This document shows positions 8,561 through 15,609 of a DNA stretch of 52,642 nt, one piece after another. The position numbers were made by a program, and so were the translations under genes. This DNA comes from Streptomyces exfoliatus (lineage in GTDB: Bacteria > Actinomycetota > Actinomycetes > Streptomycetales > Streptomycetaceae), in contig NZ_JNZP01000033.1 of the NCBI RefSeq assembly GCF_000725545.1, forward strand, positions 1-52,642, in the 5' to 3' direction. Below the pieces are notes generated by a model. The model was given only the letters and a program-made list of their open reading frames with translations, made no database searches and was not told the DNA's origin. Position 1 is the stretch's first letter; every line of letters starts with the position of its first letter.

Positions 8561-9007
8561 TCAGGACACGGCTTTGAGGTTCTGGCGGCGCTTGGCGTCC
8601 TCGCGGAGTCGGCGCTTTTCGGCGAGCTGGTCTTGGTAGGCCGCCACGGCCTTCCGGTAGTGCTCCACGAAGCCGGGGGCGTTCAGGCGCTCGTCTTTCG
8701 GCATCGCCTCGACGGCCGCGATGGCGTCCTCGGGGGAGAGGTAGGCGGCGAGCATGGGGTTGAGCTGGTAGACGCCGGCCCGCTTCTTCTTCACCAGCTG
8801 CGCCAGGTCCAGGTCGCGGAGTGCGGCGTTCACGGCGGCTCGGCTCAGGCTGAGCATCCGCGCGAGGGTGACTTGGTCGACCTCGATCCGGCCGCCCGGC
8901 TCGCTGTGGGCGCGCATCTTCAGCAGCACGCGGTAGGCCGCGGGCAGCAGGTCCAGGTCGGCGACGACGCCTTCCGCGTTCACCGCGGCGAAATGCAGAC
9001 CGCTCAC
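8561..9007 (-). CDS. Winged-helix DNA-binding protein (RepL/MarR-like)
   Basis: The product is 148 residues. An HTH is visible in IEVDQVTLARMLSLSRAAVN (about residues 41-60), followed by ALRDLDLAQLVKKKRAGVYQLNP, a recognition helix and wing ending in the YQLNPMLAAY strand typical of RepL-type replication or plasmid-maintenance proteins. The C-terminal 60 residues are charged helix ending in Lys/Arg-rich sequence. Its ATG overlaps the stop of the upstream gene (ATGA, 9004-9007), so the pair is translationally coupled. The upstream partner has the same fold, suggesting a duplicated, perhaps heterodimeric, DNA-binding pair that may recognise the repeat array at 9770-10003. It could be a regulator or a replication-initiation factor; the sequence alone does not decide. 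Confidence 0.65.
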   Translation of the reverse strand: MSGLHFAAVNAEGVVADLDLLPAAYRVLLKMRAHSEPGGRIEVDQVTLARMLSLSRAAVNAALRDLDLAQLVKKKRAGVYQLNPMLAAYLSPEDAIAAVEAMPKDERLNAPGFVEHYRKAVAAYQDQLAEKRRLREDAKRRQNLKAVS

Positions 9008-9489
9008 CGTTCGACTCCTTCTTCCTTGTGCTGTGCCCGCTCCCGGCGGCGCTCAGCACGCATGTTCGCCCGCTCCTCGCGCAGCCGCTCGATCTCCTGG
9101 CGCATCCGCTCCAGTGAGGGGAAGCGCACCAGGTCGGGCAGGCTCTCGTCCGACCGGATCCTGGCAATGGTCTCGTGCTGGTCGACCCGGATGTACTGCG
9201 CGTCCATGGTCTCCGTGCCTGGGATGAACTCGGCAACCCGGTAGGAGTACGGCGGGTTGAACTGATAGACCCCGCGCTTCACCCGGAACACGATCCCGTG
9301 GCCCATGACTTCCTGCAGTGACTCGTTGACCTTGGTGCGCGTGACGTCCAGGACGTGGGCCATCTCGTCCTGGGTCAGGGGGATACGCCCGCCAGCCTTC
9401 TGACACGCGATCATCAGCAGGATCAGCCGCAACGGCAGCGCCTCGCGGAAGAACTGCGCGATGACGAGGAAGAACTCCAGGCTGTCCAT
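9004..9489 (-). CDS. Winged-helix DNA-binding protein, paralogue of the downstream gene
   Basis: The product is 161 residues from ATG 9489. The HTH is in GGRIPLTQDEMAHVLDVTRT (about residues 33-52), followed by VNESLQEVMGHGIVFRVKRGVYQFNP, the same wing ending (VYQFNP against VYQLNP) as the next gene. The C-terminal third is a long Arg/Glu coiled helix. The frame stays open upstream to 9771 and reads like protein (AYPGRK, LEFYGQPDEPNAFS, Pro-rich before that), but it contains no ATG, GTG or TTG. Either the true start is a CTG, a frameshift has removed the old start, or ATG 9489, which has only a weak GGACGAG ahead of it, is right. It is coupled to the next gene by ATGA. Confidence 0.6.
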   Translation of the reverse strand: MDSLEFFLVIAQFFREALPLRLILLMIACQKAGGRIPLTQDEMAHVLDVTRTKVNESLQEVMGHGIVFRVKRGVYQFNPPYSYRVAEFIPGTETMDAQYIRVDQHETIARIRSDESLPDLVRFPSLERMRQEIERLREERANMRAERRRERAQHKEEGVER

Positions 9490-9769
9490 GGAGAAGGCGT
9501 TCGGCTCGTCCGGCTGCCCGTAGAACTCCAGCGGCTTCCGCTCGCTGTCCAGCGTGAGCTTCCGGCCCGGGTACGCGCGGGCTACGTCGTCCAGGTCCTT
9601 GACGGGCCGTAGCGGCCGCTCCCAGGCGTCGGCCGGATCGTCGGCCAGCGGCAGCTTCGGCTGTGGCTGAGGTGTCCCCCGAGCCCCCGGGCCCCCGGAC
9701 GGCGGCGCTGCGGCTCTGTCGACACGAGGCTGCTCTCCAGGCTGTTGATCTCTGCGACGCGGAGCAGTA

Positions 9770-10003
9770 TGTCACCTCTGCTTGACATGGATGTCGCTTC
9801 GACGCGACATGCCGCACGAGTTGTGTCCCCCAGGGGAGACAGATCTCCCACTTGTGTCCCACGACCCGCACGCGGGACACACCCGTGGTCGCCTCCAGTT
9901 GACATGCTGGGGGAATTCATGTCGCCTCTGGTTGACATCGAGCGGTTGATATGTCCCCTCGGTCGGGACACATCGGCAGCGATATGTCCCCTCACCCGGT
10001 ACA
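9770..10003. repeat. Array of eight TGTC...GACA dyads spaced about 32 bp (operator or iteron array)
   Basis: Imperfect inverted repeats begin at 9770, 9792, 9824, 9855, 9887, 9920, 9952 and 9985. Examples are TGTCACCTCTGCTTGACA, TGTCGCCTCTGGTTGACA and TGTCCCCTCGGTCGGGACA. Start-to-start steps are 22, 32, 31, 32, 33, 32 and 33 bp, close to three helical turns, so all sites lie on one face of the DNA. The copy at 9855 is longer (TGTCCC-N13-GGGACA) and the copy at 9887 starts GGTC. The array sits directly upstream of the two winged-helix genes. It could be an autoregulatory operator cluster or a plasmid-type replication or partition site. Confidence 0.75.
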
Positions 10004-10117
10004 TATCTCAAGATTCGCGGCTCTCTGACCTGCGGTTTCTTGATCTCGCCCTATATCAGTGGCTGAGGTCACCCGTATGCCGCGGATCCAGTCGCCGCCT
10101 TCGAGTTCGGTCGTCAC
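9992..10117 (-). CDS. Short ORF coupled to the GGDEF gene, probably truncated
   Basis: A 41-residue frame starts at GTG 10117, which overlaps the stop of the GGDEF gene (GTGA). The first 16 residues (TELEGGDWIRGIRVTS) look like the start of a real protein. The remainder runs into the AT-richer repeat array and looks non-coding. It is probably a gene beginning cut off by the recombination that joined the array to this block. Confidence 0.3.
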   Translation of the reverse strand: MTTELEGGDWIRGIRVTSATDIGRDQETAGQRAANLEICTG

Positions 10118-10800
10118 GCGGCACGCTCCAGCAGCGCAGTGCCGGGGCGGCCCTGCCGGCGTCCGTTGACGGTCGGCGTCTGCAGGTCCTCGATCTCCGC
10201 CCAGCCGTACCGGCCGGAGTGCTTGGTCCGGTACATGGAGACGTCCGCGCCGCGCATCAGGGCGGGCAGGGCGTGGATGCCGAGGTAGTCGGGGACGGCG
10301 GCGCCGACCGACGCGGCGACCGCGACGGACCCGGTCTCGGTGGGCACGGGCTCGTGCAGCGCGTCGAGGAGGTCCTGGAGGTGATGCTTCATCGCGTTGT
10401 CGCGGGCCTGGGTGTCGACTCGGGTGGCGACGGCGAACTCGTCTCCACCTAGACGGCCGACGACTCCGTGGGGTCCGGCCCAGCGGGCGAGGCGCTCGCC
10501 GGTCGTAGCGAGCGCGGCGTCGCCGGCGGCGTGGCCGTGGGTGTCGTTCAGGCCCTTGAAGTGGTCGAGGTCGACGATGCACAGCAGGGAGTCCTGCCGG
10601 TGGCGGATGAGCAGGCGCTGGGCGCGGCGCTCGAACGCGGCTCGGCGCTGGGCTCCGGTGAGCGGGTCGCGGCGTTCGGCCGCGAGGCGCCGGTGGAGCG
10701 TGAACGCGTGGATGGTCCAGCCGGTGAGCGGGACCGCGAGGGTGGTGATGAGGAGGGCGCGCTGCCCGATCGGGCCCGGAACGCGCGTGGCGGGGTTCAT
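10114..10800 (-). CDS. GGDEF-domain protein (putative diguanylate cyclase)
   Basis: The product is 228 residues. ATG 10800 has AGGGAG 8 bp upstream; the long upstream open frame is rejected. A single hydrophobic segment, RALLITTLAVPLTGWTIHAF (about residues 13-32), suggests membrane anchoring. The GGDEF domain starts at RDPLTGAQRRAAFERRAQRL, has the metal-binding DLDHFKGLNDTHGH stretch (about residues 80-93) and an intact active site RLGGDEF (about residues 118-124), with a late GADVSMYRTKHSGR strand. It should make cyclic di-GMP, which controls development in Streptomyces. No sensory or EAL domain is present, so activity may depend on dimerisation. A RxxD inhibitory site is not obvious. Confidence 0.85.
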   Translation of the reverse strand: MNPATRVPGPIGQRALLITTLAVPLTGWTIHAFTLHRRLAAERRDPLTGAQRRAAFERRAQRLLIRHRQDSLLCIVDLDHFKGLNDTHGHAAGDAALATTGERLARWAGPHGVVGRLGGDEFAVATRVDTQARDNAMKHHLQDLLDALHEPVPTETGSVAVAASVGAAVPDYLGIHALPALMRGADVSMYRTKHSGRYGWAEIEDLQTPTVNGRRQGRPGTALLERAA

Positions 10801-10891
10801 ACTTGGATCTCCCTCTCGTCTTGTACGGGATGGGTGACCCAGGGCAGGCGAACTGGTTTGGACGCCGATGTGCGCCTGTCCCGGGGCGGAG

Positions 10892-11119
10892 CTACAGCGC
10901 GAAGTCGCTGCGGGTCGTGGAGCTGAGCGGGCTGTGCCAGCGGCCGGCCTTCGCGGCCGTCCACTCCATCTCCCAGCTGGGCCGAAGCCCGCGCGCTCCC
11001 CAGCTGTCCGGCTGCTTGCCGGGGATCTCAAGGCCGGCCGTGTGCGCGGCGTCGTACACCTCGTGCGCGCGGCGCAGGGCCGCGGCAGGCGAGTCGGCGA
11101 CGCCGGTGAAGACGTGCAC
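10892..11119 (-). CDS. Small hypothetical protein
   Basis: The product is 75 residues from GTG 11119. The frame is open up to a TAG at 11162-11164, so a few more residues are possible. The sequence reads as an amphipathic Ala-rich helix (AAALRRAHEVYDAAHTAGLE) followed by a Trp-containing tail (SWGARGLRPSWEMEWT). No motif was recognised. It is upstream of and in line with the GGDEF gene, about 90 bp away. Moderate doubt remains because length and composition alone support it. Confidence 0.45.
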   Translation of the reverse strand: MHVFTGVADSPAAALRRAHEVYDAAHTAGLEIPGKQPDSWGARGLRPSWEMEWTAAKAGRWHSPLSSTTRSDFAL

Positions 11120-11337
11120 ACCCCCGCCGGGCCGGGTCGGTGGTGTCGTGTATTGGGACGTCTACCTCGTAGATCCGCAGGAGCATGACGTCCAGCTCCT
11201 CTCTGTGCTCGGTGTGGTGAGGGACCACCGCGACCGCCCCGGCCCCGGCAGGTGCCCGGCGGCGTGCCGGATGTAGACGATGCGCAGCGGGAAATAGGCC
11301 CGCGCAGCCGTCGGCGCAACGCAGATAACCTGCGCGC

Positions 11338-12291
11338 ATGAAGCGGATTCAGCGGGCCGCTGGCGCGATCGTCGGCTCGGCGGTGGGTGACGCTCTGGGC
11401 GGCCCCTTCGAGTTTGGTCCCCCGGGAGCGTTCTCCGCGCGGTTTCCCGCACCTGGTGCCGGTAGCGAGATGAGCGGAGGCGGTGGCTGGGACCCCGGCG
11501 AGGCCACTGACGACACGCAGATGGCCGTCCTGGTCGCGGAGTCCCTGCTGGAGCGGGGCGGACTCGATCTGCCGGACATCTTCGCCCGCTTTCAGCGGTG
11601 GGCAGCATCAGAGCCGAAGGACATCGGCCTGCAGACCGAAGACGTCCTGACCAACGGCATGCCCTGGGACCTTGCCGCCGCTATCCATTTCCAGGTCAAC
11701 CAGCGAGCAGCGGGAAACGGCTCCTTGATGCGGGCATCAACCTCTGCGGTCCACTTCGCGGCCGCCGGTCAAGAAGCCACCATGGACGCGGCCCGCCGTA
11801 TCGCTGCCCTCACTCATGGGGACCGCGCGGCATGGGAAGGCACCGCGATCTTCCACGAACTCATCCGCGTCACGCTCGAGGACATCGACCCCCTCACCGC
11901 GCTCTCGGACGTCCTGGCTCTCGTCCACCCCGACCACCGCGACCGCTACGTCACGGTCCTCGCGCCCGACTGGCACCCCGAGCAGGCGACCGAGTTCAAC
12001 GGTGCCGTCTGGCCCTGTCTGGGCTCCGCCGTCTGGGCCGTGCGCACCACCACCAGCTTCGAAGACGCGATACGCGCGGCGATCGACCTCGGCGGTGACA
12101 CGGACACCGTCGCCGCGGTGACAGGAGGCCTCGCAGGGGCGTATTACGGGCTGGCTGCAATCCCTGCCCACTGGACGCAGCCGCTGCATGTCCCCCTCCC
12201 AGGATTCGATGGACGAGTGCTGCACCTGGCAGACCTGCTCCACCTTGCACACCGCCTCGGAGAGGGGCTGACCAAGGGACAGGTGTATTAG
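11338..12291 (+). CDS. ADP-ribosylglycohydrolase (DraG-like) family protein
   Basis: The product is 317 residues, the normal size for the family. The metal-binding motifs are present in order: GSAVGDALGG (about residues 14-23), EATDDTQMAVLVAESLL (about 59-75), and DLGGDTDTVAAVTGGLAGAYYG near residues 251-272. In DraG-type enzymes these Asp/Thr residues coordinate two Mg2+ or Mn2+ ions and remove ADP-ribose from arginine or other targets. ATG 11338 follows GCGCGC and has no strong Shine-Dalgarno sequence, so a leaderless or weakly translated message is possible. It is divergent from the small ORF at 10892 across about 200 bp. A toxin-antagonist role is possible, but no ADP-ribosyltransferase is seen nearby. 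Confidence 0.88.
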   Translation: MKRIQRAAGAIVGSAVGDALGGPFEFGPPGAFSARFPAPGAGSEMSGGGGWDPGEATDDTQMAVLVAESLLERGGLDLPDIFARFQRWAASEPKDIGLQTEDVLTNGMPWDLAAAIHFQVNQRAAGNGSLMRASTSAVHFAAAGQEATMDAARRIAALTHGDRAAWEGTAIFHELIRVTLEDIDPLTALSDVLALVHPDHRDRYVTVLAPDWHPEQATEFNGAVWPCLGSAVWAVRTTTSFEDAIRAAIDLGGDTDTVAAVTGGLAGAYYGLAAIPAHWTQPLHVPLPGFDGRVLHLADLLHLAHRLGEGLTKGQVY

Positions 12292-12427
12292 TCCGCATAG
12301 ATGGCAGGGTCGGCGGTTCCGTCCTGGATGGGGAGGTGGCAGGACGAGCGCCCCTGCCACCACTCATCTCGGGCCGGGAGTTCGCCCGGGGTGAGCGGGT
12401 GCGGGTGCGGCCCGTCGGCGGCACGGC

Positions 12428-12790
12428 TCACTCGCGGACCGCGTCCGCGTACCGCGCTTCCAGGTCCGCGCGCCCTTCGGGGTCGTCGGCCTCCTGGTCG
12501 ACGTCGTCGAGGCCTCCGTGGACGGAGCAGACGGCGACCAAGTGCAGCCCGGTGTCACTGGTGTGGGCCTTCAGCAGGTCGGTGACCGAGAAGACCGGCT
12601 GCCACGCCGGGGCGTCGCACTCCTCGTCGTACGGGCAGCCGACCAGCAGGTCGAAACCGAAGTCGCTCTCGCCGTCGACGTCAGTGCGCAGGGCGAGGAC
12701 CAGGCGGTCGGGCCCGAGGCGGATCTCGCCGACGCGGTCGCCGCCGGCGAGCGGCGAGTTCTCCCGACACCGCCAGGAAAGCGGCATCAA
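12428..12790 (-). CDS. Hypothetical protein
   Basis: The product is up to 120 residues. A second in-frame ATG lies one codon inside. The body reads as a mixed alpha/beta protein (GEIRLGPDRLVLALRTDVDG, then FDLLVGCPYDEECDAPAWQP) with an acidic C-terminus. No family was recognised. The N-terminal dozen residues overlap the beginning of a truncated MDMPI-domain fragment on the other strand, so the original 5' end of this gene may have been replaced at a recombination junction near 12785. Confidence 0.5.
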   Translation of the reverse strand: MMPLSWRCRENSPLAGGDRVGEIRLGPDRLVLALRTDVDGESDFGFDLLVGCPYDEECDAPAWQPVFSVTDLLKAHTSDTGLHLVAVCSVHGGLDDVDQEADDPEGRADLEARYADAVRE

Positions 12791-13030
12791 CTGCTCGCCG
12801 TGCGAACGGCGGACCAGGGCAGGCCCTTACACCTGTCGGCGACGGGACCGCCACGGACGGACCGGGGCCCGGCCGCAGCGCCGGAGCGGGGAGCGGCCGA
12901 CGTGGAGCTCGCCGGACCCGCCGACCGTCTGTACCTGAGGCTGTGGAACCGGCTCCCGTCCGATGCCGTGACCGTGACCGGGGACGAGGCGCTCGCCCGG
13001 CTGTGGCGGGAGAATTCGGCGGTCACCTGA
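12785..13030 (+). pseudogene. 5'-truncated maleylpyruvate isomerase-family (MDMPI) C-terminal fragment
   Basis: About 80 residues of + strand frame end at TGA 13028-13030. They match my memory of the MDMPI C-terminal domain: LAVRTADQGRPLHLSATG, then DVELAGPADRLYLRLWNRL and VTVTGDEALARLWRE. The N-terminal mycothiol-dependent isomerase/DinB-like part is absent and upstream sequence in this frame is the antisense of another gene. No start codon with a ribosome binding site exists, so this is a relic. Confidence 0.55.
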
Positions 13031-13098
13031 CCCCTGACCGCCTGGCGACCCGCGGGCATCCGTGCGGCCTGCCCCGGCTTCGGTGACCCGCGGGTGAA

Positions 13099-14724
13099 TC
13101 AGTCCGCCAGCTTCTCCAGATTCGACTGGCGGCCGTTGGTGCCCGCGATGAACGGGCGCATCGTGAGCTTGTCCTTCGTCCCGTCCTCGCCCGCCATCTC
13201 CAGGAACTGCTGAAAGGTGACCTTGATCTCGGCGGCCGGAACGTTCGGGTCCTTGTAGTACACGAACCCGTTCGCCTCGTCGTAGTTGGTGAGCAGCACG
13301 GCATGCGCCGAGCGCTGCAGGCCCGTCCTTGCCGTCCAGTCGAGGAGCGCGGCCTTGCCTGCGTTCCCCGGGATGCTCCGGAAGTCGTTGACGAGTTGCC
13401 GGTCGGCAGGGGTGACGGTGGCGCTGGTGAACCTCTTCCGCACCGTCATGTACTGCGGGAAGTTGGTGATCTGCCCCATGGCGATCTTGGCGTCGGAGGT
13501 CGCGTAACGCTTGTCCTCGTCGCTGCCGTTCTCGGGATACGGGCTGATCACCTGCTGGCCGGCGTTGAGGATCTTGGTGACTTCGTCGCCGTCGGCAGAG
13601 GTGAGCGACAGGAGGAGTTCCGATTTCTCGATCGCCTTGTCGAACAGTTCGATCAGCGTCTCTTTCCGGACGCTCTCGCCCTGGGAGCAGATGCTGTTGG
13701 CGAAGGCACCGGCCGGGCCGGGTTTCGGTACGCGGGTAAGGATCGTCGCCAGAAGTTGGTCGTACGTGACTGTGTCACCGTTCATGTTCTCGATGGTCGC
13801 CCGCATCGCGTGCAGGCTTTCTCCCATCATCTGGACACCTGTCGACCGCTTTTCGGTTTTCTGGGCGGTGGCCCGGGCATCTCGATCGGCCTTCTCGGGG
13901 AAGGATCGCATCGCCGCGTTGAGTGCCGTGGTGTTGAGGCCGTAGGCGTTGGCCATGGCCTCCAGCACGTACAGCCAGCACGAAGGACCCACCTGCCCGA
14001 TCAGCCTGGTCTCCCGCACCGTGGGGGCTCGCTGGATCGGGCCGGCTCCCCCCTGCTCCACCGGCCCGGACAGCTCGGCGCCGGATGTCGTGGTCCGGGA
14101 GGAACCCATGCTCATCACCCGGCTCGCGTTCGCCTCAGCCTCGCGCTCGAACCTGTCGGACGGATCGGAGACCCGCAGGCCGCCGCCGTTGTCGGTCCCG
14201 GCCACGGGGCCCTGGCGCTGCTGGATGACATGGGTCAGCTCATGGGCCAGGGTGTGCTTGTCTCCGCCGCCCTCACCGATCACCACGTGGTCGCCGGAGG
14301 TGTAGGCGCGCGCGCCGACCTCGGCGGCCGACGCCCGGGCCGCCGAGTTGTCGTGGATACGGACTCCGGAGAAGTCCGCACCGAACTTCGCCTCCATATC
14401 GGTGCGGGTCGAGTCGTCCAGGGGCCGGCCGGCGGTGGCCAGCACGTCATGGACTGCGGAGCGTTGCACCGGCTCGCCGTGGACGGCGGATCGCTGTACC
14501 GGCTCTGGTGCCTCGGCTCCCGGCCCGGCTTGATGGCTGCAGCCGGGGCCGTGCTGCTGGTGGGCGGGCTGGGCCCAGGGGTGACCGGTCTGGCGGAGCA
14601 GCTGGACCATGGCCGCGTTTCCAGCGGTGCGCTGCATGTTCAGAGCGCCGGGCGGAGGCAGGGGAGCTCGGGCTGCCACCTGCCGTTCGGTACCGGAGGT
14701 TTTGGGGCTGTGTTCCTGAGACAT
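13099..14724 (-). CDS. eCIS-core (DUF4157) protein with C-terminal papain-like cysteine protease
   Basis: The product is 541 residues. The start MSQEHSPKTSGTERQ and the segment NMQRTAGNAAMVQLLRQTGH are typical of DUF4157 proteins that accompany extracellular contractile injection systems. The DUF4157 domain (about residues 85-170) has FGADFSGVRIHDNSAARASA and the zinc-metallopeptidase-like motif LAHELTHVIQQ (HExxH). A linker is followed by a second domain (about 235-541) with GPSCWLYVLEAMANAYGLN, a candidate catalytic Cys. Near the C-terminus come SAHAVLLTNYDEANGFVYYKDP, with His and Asp/Asn, resembling AvrRpt2-type (C70) papain-like proteases. It is probably an exported effector or toxin. 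No sheath, tube or baseplate genes lie in the window. Confidence 0.8.
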   Translation of the reverse strand: MSQEHSPKTSGTERQVAARAPLPPPGALNMQRTAGNAAMVQLLRQTGHPWAQPAHQQHGPGCSHQAGPGAEAPEPVQRSAVHGEPVQRSAVHDVLATAGRPLDDSTRTDMEAKFGADFSGVRIHDNSAARASAAEVGARAYTSGDHVVIGEGGGDKHTLAHELTHVIQQRQGPVAGTDNGGGLRVSDPSDRFEREAEANASRVMSMGSSRTTTSGAELSGPVEQGGAGPIQRAPTVRETRLIGQVGPSCWLYVLEAMANAYGLNTTALNAAMRSFPEKADRDARATAQKTEKRSTGVQMMGESLHAMRATIENMNGDTVTYDQLLATILTRVPKPGPAGAFANSICSQGESVRKETLIELFDKAIEKSELLLSLTSADGDEVTKILNAGQQVISPYPENGSDEDKRYATSDAKIAMGQITNFPQYMTVRKRFTSATVTPADRQLVNDFRSIPGNAGKAALLDWTARTGLQRSAHAVLLTNYDEANGFVYYKDPNVPAAEIKVTFQQFLEMAGEDGTKDKLTMRPFIAGTNGRQSNLEKLAD

Positions 14725-15058
14725 ACGAGGGAGCGCCTTTCATGGAAGTGGGCTGAAGCCATCCATGACAGAAGTCCCGGTACGTGCAGAAGGACAGAAG
14801 GGGCGGAGGGCGGGACAGCCTTCGCTGCCCGAACGCACCTTGCCGGGCCGTCCCGACACAGGCGTCAGGAACTGCAGTCCGGCATCTGGGTCAGGACCTC
14901 GCGCTGGAGGGGCAACACCTCGGCATGGCGCGCCAGCCCCTTCTCCGTTGCGCGGTGTCGGAGATGGGGGGGCTCCAGGCGGGACGCGAAGGGCGCCGCC
15001 GGGATCGTTCTCCGGCGGTGCCCTTCGGCGTCGTGCAGCGGGGGAGGGGAGGGGCACG
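14725..15058. other. Non-coding stretch with hairpin 14991-15023, related to 31.8-31.95 kb
   Basis: No gene was found. A 12 bp stem with one G-T wobble pairs GGGCGCCGCCGG (14991-15002) with 15012-15023. The surrounding sequence resembles the hairpin-bearing intergenic region at 31871-31901, including a following GGGGAGGGG tract, so it appears to be a diverged copy of that transfer-region spacer. The MITE begins at 15059. Confidence 0.45.
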
Positions 15059-15224
15059 CTAGGGCCTCTCGTTTGGATCATGCCGGGCTCGCGGGCCCTG
15101 GCACCGCGCCTCGTCGCGTTGTCGTCGGTTGCCATGGCTCCGCCATGGCGCCCTCCTCCGCCTTGCGATCCACGGCACCCGACCCCGCTCCCTGATCCGG
15201 CATGATCCAAACGAAAGACCCTAG
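15059..15224. mobile_element. 166 bp MITE with terminal inverted repeats and CTAG ends
   Basis: Left end: CTAG then GGGCCTCTCGTTTGGATCAT. Right end in reverse complement: CTAG then GGGTCTTTCGTTTGGATCAT; the inverted match continues into GCCGG. Ends differ at only two positions over about 25 bp. CTAG at both edges fits a YTAR/CTAG target duplication as used by some IS5-family groups. The interior is too short for a transposase, so movement would need a full-length relative elsewhere in the genome. Confidence 0.75.
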
Positions 15225-15489
15225 TCGTCGGGGGTGATTCAGCGCGCCGCAGTTCCGGCAGTCCCATTCGTCGGGGACTTCGACCAGGTCGCAGCAGTCA
15301 CAGCCGACACTGCGCACGATGCCGTCCTCGCCGCCGTCTCGGTGGAGTCGGCCATCTTCGCCCAGTAGAACGTCACGCCGAGCTCGATGTCCCTCGTCCG
15401 GTGGACCAGGACGGAGCCGGGGGCGCCTCCCTTGGCGAGCTTCACGACCCCGGCCGAAGCGCGGACGCGCTCCAGCCGGGCGGCGGGGG
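15225..15489 (-). pseudogene. Remnants of zinc-ribbon and FtsK-like transfer genes
   Basis: Read on the - strand from GTG 15493, a short frame (TPAARLERVRASAG) runs into GGAPGSVLVHRTRD, then FYWAKMADSTETA. It is nearly identical at DNA level to the segment 33715-33805 inside the intact FtsK-like gene. In another frame it continues as DLVEVPDEWDCRNCGALNHP (15225-15320), which resembles the 53-residue zinc-ribbon protein at 32007-32168. The frames do not join and the MITE cuts the end, so these are fused, decayed pieces of a second copy of the element core. Confidence 0.6.
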
Positions 15490-15573
15490 TCACCGGCGGT
15501 CGCCCTTGCGCAGGGTGATCCAGGTGGTGACCAGGGCGGCGGCCACGCCGATCGCGCGGTGGGCCGCCTGGTC
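15490..15573 (-). pseudogene. C-terminal piece of the membrane-protein gene split by TnA and TnB
   Basis: The - strand frame reads DQAAHRAIGVAAALVTTWIT and ends in LRKGDRR and TGA at 15490-15492. It is the natural C-terminus for the middle piece at 21705-21998, whose last residues are TALMELD. The shared GAC codon (GTC on + at 15571-15573 and 21705-21707) marks the TnA junction. The stop overlaps the start of the remnant downstream (GGTGACC), as in compact operons. Confidence 0.75.
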
Positions 15574-15609
15574 AGTTGACTGCACTAGCTCAGGCCACGG
15601 CTCGACTCC

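Noticed and set aside
10868..11339. Several overlapping frames on both strands between the GGDEF and ADP-ribosylglycohydrolase genes
   Set aside because: Apart from the 75-residue - strand ORF, they lack ribosome binding sites and protein-like sequence.
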